Shown in pieces: positions 16,135-20,336 of a stretch of 20,336 nucleotides of DNA. Source of the DNA: DASWTL01 sp036405495 (GTDB taxonomy: Bacteria > Bacteroidota > Bacteroidia > Sphingobacteriales > Sphingobacteriaceae); contig DASWXL010000084.1 of assembly GCA_036405495.1 (NCBI GenBank), positions 1-20,336 of the forward strand. The letters run 5' to 3'. Within the stretch, counting starts at the first letter, position 1, and every line of letters starts with the position of its first letter. The notes under the pieces were generated by a model that was not told the origin of the DNA, did not search any database, and saw only the letters and a list, made by a program, of their open reading frames with translations. The position numbers were made by a program, and so were the translations under genes.

Positions 16135-16142
16135 TACTTTTG
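16135..16142 (+). promoter_or_regulatory. candidate -7 box for the M28 peptidase gene
   Basis: TACTTTTG is a full match to the Bacteroidota -7 consensus TAnnTTTG, 20 nt upstream of ATG 16163. A TTGAC at 16101-16105 lies farther away than the usual -33 spacing, so the upstream element is uncertain. It suggests the peptidase is transcribed independently of smc. Confidence 0.5.
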
Positions 16143-16162
16143 ATTTTTTTACTCTGAAACGA

Positions 16163-17080
16163 ATGAAAAAAATAATTTTTGCTTTACTTATCGGCGTTTG
16201 CTTTAATGCGCATAGCCAGAATATTGATTCCAAAAAGCTTTTAAGCGATATTCAGGTTTTATCTTCTGATGTTTACGAAGGCAGAAAAACCGGAACAAAG
16301 GAAAACCGGATGGCTGCCGACTACATTGCAGAGCGTTTCCAATCGCTCGGTTTAAAATCCTTTAAACCTGATTTCCGGGAACCGTTCAGTTTTAAAGATC
16401 GTAGTGGCAAGGAAATTGGAGGAACGAACATCGTTGGTTATGTTAAAGGAAACGGCGCTGAAACAATTGTCGTTACCGCCCATTATGACCATGTGGGCAT
16501 TCAACGCGGCTTGATTTTTAACGGAGCCGACGACAATGCTTCTGGTGTTTCGGCACTTTTGGCCATTGCTGAATACTTTTCAAAGAACAAACCTCAGAGA
16601 ACCATCATTTTTGCAGCGCTGGATGCCGAAGAAATGGGTTTGCAGGGAGCTAAAGCGTTTGTTGCAAATCCTCCTGTAAAGCTGGAGAACATAAAACTAA
16701 ACGTCAATATGGACATGATCGCCCATAACGAAAAAGGCGAACTCTACGTAGCCGGAACATTTCCATACCCGCATTTAAAACCATTTATTCTGAATTCGAA
16801 CTCCAAAATCAAGGTTTTGACGGGACACGATGATCCAAAGCTGGGACACGACGACTGGACCAACCAAAGCGATCAGGGTCCTTTTCATGCTAAAAAGATC
16901 CCTTTCCTATACTTTGGCGTAGAAGATCACAAAGATTATCATGAACACACTGACGAATACCGAAACATTAACAAGGAATTTTTTGTGAATGCATCGAATG
17001 CGATCCTGGAAATCGTCAACAATTACGACAAAAATATAACCGCTCAAAATCTTTTCAAAAAGAAACGGGTTATGAACTGA
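16163..17080 (+). CDS. secreted M28-family zinc metallopeptidase
   Basis: 305-residue exported aminopeptidase-type enzyme with a co-catalytic di-zinc centre. The N-terminus is a Sec signal peptide (MKKIIFALLIGVCFNAHS, probable cleavage near residue 18) without a lipobox, so it is periplasmic or released. Zinc ligands can be assigned by motif: His107 (TAHYDH), bridging Asp123 (NGADDNASG), Glu157 with catalytic Glu156 (DAEEMGL), Asp184 (VNMDMI) and His260 (DYHEHTDEY). No PA domain is inserted. The length is at the short end of the family, with the full catalytic core. It begins 96 nt after smc with a candidate promoter in between, and is followed closely by a terminator. The substrate is unknown; N-terminal amino-acid removal from peptides is the family norm. 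Confidence 0.94.
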   Translation: MKKIIFALLIGVCFNAHSQNIDSKKLLSDIQVLSSDVYEGRKTGTKENRMAADYIAERFQSLGLKSFKPDFREPFSFKDRSGKEIGGTNIVGYVKGNGAETIVVTAHYDHVGIQRGLIFNGADDNASGVSALLAIAEYFSKNKPQRTIIFAALDAEEMGLQGAKAFVANPPVKLENIKLNVNMDMIAHNEKGELYVAGTFPYPHLKPFILNSNSKIKVLTGHDDPKLGHDDWTNQSDQGPFHAKKIPFLYFGVEDHKDYHEHTDEYRNINKEFFVNASNAILEIVNNYDKNITAQNLFKKKRVMN

Positions 17081-17085
17081 ACAAC

Positions 17086-17115
17086 AGAGGCACCTTTTAG
17101 GTGCCTCTTTGTTAT
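17086..17115 (+). terminator. Rho-independent terminator between convergent genes
   Basis: A perfect 10-bp stem (AGAGGCACCT 17086-17095 with AGGTGCCTCT 17099-17108), a 3-nt loop and T-rich DNA to 17115. It starts 5 nt after the M28 peptidase stop. The minus-strand S41 gene ends at 17130, so the hairpin may also serve it, although the minus-side T-tract is weak. Confidence 0.85.
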
Positions 17116-17129
17116 AATGCTTGTGAACG

Positions 17130-18761
17130 TTATCTCTTTATTTTGTGGCGGGTTTCAATCATGCCTTTGAAATCATTCTCCGGTGTGATCTCACGAACCG
17201 CTACGGCAGCAGAAGACACCCTTTGCTTTCCTCCTTTGATAAATACTGAGGATAATGTGTTAGTTGCGGCAATAAACGATCCCTTGTCGATAAAACGTAA
17301 TGCTGCAGCAAAGGAGAGTTCGGCAGGATCTCCGAAATCACGCGTTACATCATCGGCTACGTCATAATCAGGAGTAAAACCTGCGAAATAATCGGTCTCA
17401 CCGACGGAGTTAATGCTTGTGAACATCGAATAATAAACATCATACCGGTTTTCAACAGTGATAGGAAAAAAGCCAATGGGCTTACCGTAGGACTGCTTGC
17501 CGATCACTTTCACGTTCATATGCGGCTTTAAATTATTGATAACTAATTCGCTGGCAGACGCTGTATTTCCGGTCACAATAAAAATAACTTGCTGAATTCC
17601 GTTCAGGGAACCCGCCTTCGAAAAATTGTAAGTATTCTGTGCCTCAGAATAATCAATATCGGCATAGGTGACAAGGCGCCCATTCTGATATTGCACTTTG
17701 TCGTTGGCATCAAGCAGGGGTTGATTTTTCAGGATCGTAGCCTTGCCGCTTTGCATAGTACTGTTGAACTTCTCACTGAACATCTTTGTGCCATTGAGGC
17801 TCGACGGCGCGATCAGGTTTGTCAAATGCTGGGCAACATTAACATACCCACCGCCGTTATACCGCAGATCGATCACCAGGTCAGTAACGCCAGCGGAAGC
17901 AAATTCAGCAAACGACTGGTCAAGAGCCGGTTTAGAATTTTCTGTATTAGAGAACCGGGCATACGCCAGGTATCCAACTTTTTTACTACCTGTGGTGATC
18001 ACGGTGTCTTTGTAGATCGGGCCACTCTTATACACGGTCTTGGTCAGAGTCCGATCAAAGGCTGTACCGTCTTTTTTCTTTCCTGCGATGGTTACGGAAG
18101 TACCGTTCATAGCGTTGTTAATGTGGTTTACTTCGCTGTCGAAATTTGAACCTACGGTCACTCCGTTGAACTTAGTAATGACATCGCCGCGCCCCAAGCC
18201 AGCCTTTGCTGCGGGCGAACCCGGACTGGCGTAACGAATACGGATATCGTAATTGTCGGCAGTTCCTATTGCAGAAAGTGCTAGTCCCATATCATTGCCA
18301 TTTCCTTCCAGATCAACCGAACTCTGGCGGTCCGGAACAAAACCGGTCGGATTTTTCGTAGTCCTGTCCTGAATGTAAGAGTACTTGGCGTAACCGGCAC
18401 TCACGTTAGGATTGGACGAACCGGCAACAAACTCGTAGGGCTTTCCCGTTAAAGGATTGATCTTTATTTGGGTAATATCAAACAGTTCCCTGTTATAATT
18501 AGACAGATCGCTCGAACCCGAAATGTACTTTCGCGGATCAAAAGTTTCTTTTTCGGGCAGCGCATCATTCCAGTAGTAAACCTCCCTGGCATACAAAAAA
18601 ATAGAATCCAGCGTTAACTGGGTTCTGGTGCCAACCGGGTCAGGATTAGTAGTGGGTGGATTCACCACCGGTGTCACTTGCGGATCCTTTTTACAGGAGG
18701 CAAAAAGCAACGGGGCCAGGATTAAGAGGCATGACCAGTAGCGCGAGATGTTAATTATCAT
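17130..18761 (-). CDS. S41-family serine peptidase lipoprotein (paralog 1)
   Basis: 543-residue C-terminal-processing-type peptidase, predicted as a lipoprotein (MIINISRYWSCLLILAPLLFASC, lipid Cys23) followed by a Pro/Thr spacer. Residues about 48-100 are an N-terminal helical region (SIFLYAREVYYWNDALPEK). A PDZ domain lies at about 150-237 (SPAAKAGLGRGDVI). The S41 core spans about 260-485 with DLRYNGGGYV at 298-307, catalytic Ser402 in NTASASELVIN and general-base Lys427 in GKQSYGKP. The 25-residue Ser-Lys spacing equals that of Tsp. The Gln that lies four residues after the Lys in Ctp enzymes is Phe431 here. The C-terminus ends DFKGMIETRHKIKR. A close paralog lies 115 nt upstream on the same strand, so this is a tandem duplication, possibly co-transcribed. 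The substrate is unknown. Confidence 0.93.
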   Translation of the reverse strand: MIINISRYWSCLLILAPLLFASCKKDPQVTPVVNPPTTNPDPVGTRTQLTLDSIFLYAREVYYWNDALPEKETFDPRKYISGSSDLSNYNRELFDITQIKINPLTGKPYEFVAGSSNPNVSAGYAKYSYIQDRTTKNPTGFVPDRQSSVDLEGNGNDMGLALSAIGTADNYDIRIRYASPGSPAAKAGLGRGDVITKFNGVTVGSNFDSEVNHINNAMNGTSVTIAGKKKDGTAFDRTLTKTVYKSGPIYKDTVITTGSKKVGYLAYARFSNTENSKPALDQSFAEFASAGVTDLVIDLRYNGGGYVNVAQHLTNLIAPSSLNGTKMFSEKFNSTMQSGKATILKNQPLLDANDKVQYQNGRLVTYADIDYSEAQNTYNFSKAGSLNGIQQVIFIVTGNTASASELVINNLKPHMNVKVIGKQSYGKPIGFFPITVENRYDVYYSMFTSINSVGETDYFAGFTPDYDVADDVTRDFGDPAELSFAAALRFIDKGSFIAATNTLSSVFIKGGKQRVSSAAVAVREITPENDFKGMIETRHKIKR

Positions 18762-18876
18762 GTGAGGTTTCTAATTGGTGGCTATAACGAACGTAATATA
18801 CGCAGTATTTCAATCACCTGAAAAATATTACAATGGCTGTGACGGAAGCTGCCTGAGTAACGTAACCATTGGTCTT

Positions 18877-20336
18877 CTACTTCTGTTTTATCTTCATTCG
18901 ATTTTCGATCATCCCCTTAAAATCAGTCCCCCTACCCATGTCTCTGAATTCTACTAATGACGGATTAACGGCTTTGCCCATGATTTTAATGGGCGCAGGC
19001 GTATGAGCAATGAACGTACCAGCTGTAAGATAACTTAAAGCGGAAGCGAAAGATGCCTCCAGCGGATCTCCAAAATCTCGCGTTACATCATCCGCGGTAT
19101 TGGCGTCAGGTGTAAAGCCGGCAAAGTAATCTCCTTCCCCGGCTGAATTCCGGCTTTGAAACAACGAGTAATAGACGTCATAAACATCAATGTTGATCGG
19201 AAAAAATCCTACAGGTTTGCCATATGACTGCTCTCCTACAATTTTTACATTGATATGCGGGCGCAGACTGTTTATCACCAGTTCACTTGCTGATGCAGTA
19301 TTTCCAGTTACAATGAACACCACGTTAGTAACGCTATTGACAGCTCCTCTTTTTAAAAACTCGTAGGTATTTCCGGATACGGAATAATCGACATCAAAAT
19401 AAGTTAAGGCACGGCCATTCGCAAAACGCTGACGACCGTTTTCATCAAGTAAAGGTTGATTTTTCAATATAGTGGCCTGCCCGTCCTGCATGGTCTTATT
19501 AAAGTGTTCAACGAACATGGTTGTACCGTTCAACCGGGGCTGGGCAATAAGGTTGATCAAATGTTCGGCAGTGGCGACGTATCCACCGCCATTGTATCGC
19601 AGGTCGACAACAAGGTCGGTAATATTAGCAGAAGCAAAACCGGAAAAAGCCTCATTGAGCGCAGGCTCGGCATTTGAAAGATTAGAAAAACGCGCCAAAG
19701 CCATATAGCCGATGCTTTTCCCCGCTCTGGTAATCACGGTGTCTTTGAATACCGGACTACTGGTATAGGTCGTCTTACTTAATGTCCGGGTAAATGTTGC
19801 GCCATTGCTTTTCCGACCAGACACACTAATGCTTTGCTGGTCAAAAGCGCTATTGATAAAGTTGGCATCAGCAGTAAAATTTGAGCCCAATTGCCGGCCG
19901 TTTACCTGGGTCAACACATCTCCCCTGCTCATTCCAAGGTTTGCCGCCGGAGAACCCGGGTTAACGTAACGAATGAATATCTGATATAAGCTTTCCGAAC
20001 CTACGCCCGTAAGTGTAAAACCGAAATCAGTGCCAACCCCTTCGAGTGACACCTCACCGGAGCGTGCAGGATCGTCGGACTCCTCATCGGTTAGGTAAGA
20101 GTATTTGGCATAGTTTGCAGTTGACGATACAAATTCATAAGGCCGCCCTGTTTGAGGGTTAATTTTGAGTTGAGTAATGTCAAAAAGCTCCCGGTTATAA
20201 TTATCGATCTCTGTTCCGCTCTCTGTATATCTCCTTGGATTGAACGCCTGATAAGTTGGCAAAGCATCATTCCATAAATAAACTTCCCTGGCATATAAGA
20301 ATATTGAGTCTTTGGTAAGTTCGGCGCGACTGCCTG
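18877..20336 (-). CDS. S41-family serine peptidase (paralog 2), N-terminus beyond window
   Basis: A minus-strand frame open from the right edge to TAG at 18877, about 486 codons in the window. The first readable residues (GSRAELTKDSIFLYAREVYL) align with residues 44-63 of paralog 1, so roughly 40-45 residues with the presumed lipoprotein signal lie outside; a TTG at 20262 is not a credible start. A PDZ domain is present (SPAANLGMSRGDVL). The S41 core shows DLRYNGGGYV, NTASASELVIN with the catalytic Ser codon at 19293-19291, and EQSYGKP with Lys at 19218-19216, again 25 residues apart. The C-terminus DFKGMIENRMKIKQK mirrors paralog 1. By eye, more than half of the core residues are identical between the two. 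The residue four after the Lys is again Phe instead of Gln. Confidence 0.93.
   Translation of the reverse strand, partial: GSRAELTKDSIFLYAREVYLWNDALPTYQAFNPRRYTESGTEIDNYNRELFDITQLKINPQTGRPYEFVSSTANYAKYSYLTDEESDDPARSGEVSLEGVGTDFGFTLTGVGSESLYQIFIRYVNPGSPAANLGMSRGDVLTQVNGRQLGSNFTADANFINSAFDQQSISVSGRKSNGATFTRTLSKTTYTSSPVFKDTVITRAGKSIGYMALARFSNLSNAEPALNEAFSGFASANITDLVVDLRYNGGGYVATAEHLINLIAQPRLNGTTMFVEHFNKTMQDGQATILKNQPLLDENGRQRFANGRALTYFDVDYSVSGNTYEFLKRGAVNSVTNVVFIVTGNTASASELVINSLRPHINVKIVGEQSYGKPVGFFPINIDVYDVYYSLFQSRNSAGEGDYFAGFTPDANTADDVTRDFGDPLEASFASALSYLTAGTFIAHTPAPIKIMGKAVNPSLVEFRDMGRGTDFKGMIENRMKIKQK

Noticed and set aside
18793..18831. 7-bp inverted repeat GTAATAT...ATATTAC between the two S41 genes
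   Set aside because: The arms are pure A/T apart from one base each and 25 nt apart in AT-rich DNA; expected by chance and not tied to a promoter box.
20091..20294. Short minus-strand frame beginning MPGKFIYGMM
   Set aside because: It lies inside the second S41 peptidase in another frame; the peptidase frame there matches paralog 1 residue by residue.
1..20336. Phage-defence, toxin-antitoxin, CRISPR or mobile-element system
   Set aside because: No transposase, integrase, restriction, toxin or Cas-like protein and no direct-repeat/spacer array was found; the nuclease carries a lipoprotein export signal and the SMC is the housekeeping condensin, so neither points to defence.

Overview
The window looks like a chromosomal segment of a Bacteroidota bacterium, probably Sphingobacteriales/Chitinophagales-like; the order is an inference from overall flavour. 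The signs are two large TonB-dependent receptors with N-terminal carboxypeptidase-regulatory-like domains, several lipoproteins with FxxC-type lipoboxes, promoter-like TAnnTTTG boxes, mostly absent Shine-Dalgarno sequences, and A/T-rich 7-bp periodic repeats between genes. No tRNA, rRNA, CRISPR array, insertion sequence or phage gene was seen.

Left part (1-8660), all on the minus strand. An Oar-type TonB-dependent receptor runs off the left edge. Upstream of it is a cluster transcribed as receptor (859 aa), lipoprotein (373 aa, built from about three internal repeats), strong hairpin terminator, then a secreted DNA/RNA non-specific endonuclease lipoprotein (473 aa). The receptor-lipoprotein pair is 10 nt apart and reads as an operon; the nuclease follows behind the terminator. 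The likely theme is capture and use of extracellular nucleic acid or its breakdown products. The two receptors share a 25-nt promoter-like element (22 of 25 identical) 50-55 nt upstream of their starts.

Middle part (8582-12442). A 363-nt divergent intergenic region leads to dihydrolipoyl dehydrogenase (lpd), then a small multidrug resistance (SMR) transporter and a metallo-beta-lactamase-fold hydrolase, all on plus. Blocks of 7-bp repeats sit in the gaps here, two of them ending 2-3 nt before the ATG of the next gene. A convergent minus-strand gene codes for a small membrane-anchored, Pro/Glu-rich protein of unknown function, divergent from smc.

Right part (12443-20336). The smc condensin gene (best start ATG 12524, 1180 aa) is followed by a secreted M28 zinc peptidase and a clear terminator. 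Facing them on minus are two tandem paralogous S41-family (C-terminal-processing-like) serine peptidases; the first is a complete lipoprotein and the second is cut by the right edge.

Most genes are recognisable families. The less ordinary observations are the nuclease/receptor/repeat-lipoprotein locus, the heptameric repeat blocks abutting start codons, the duplicated receptor promoter element, and the tandem S41 pair.
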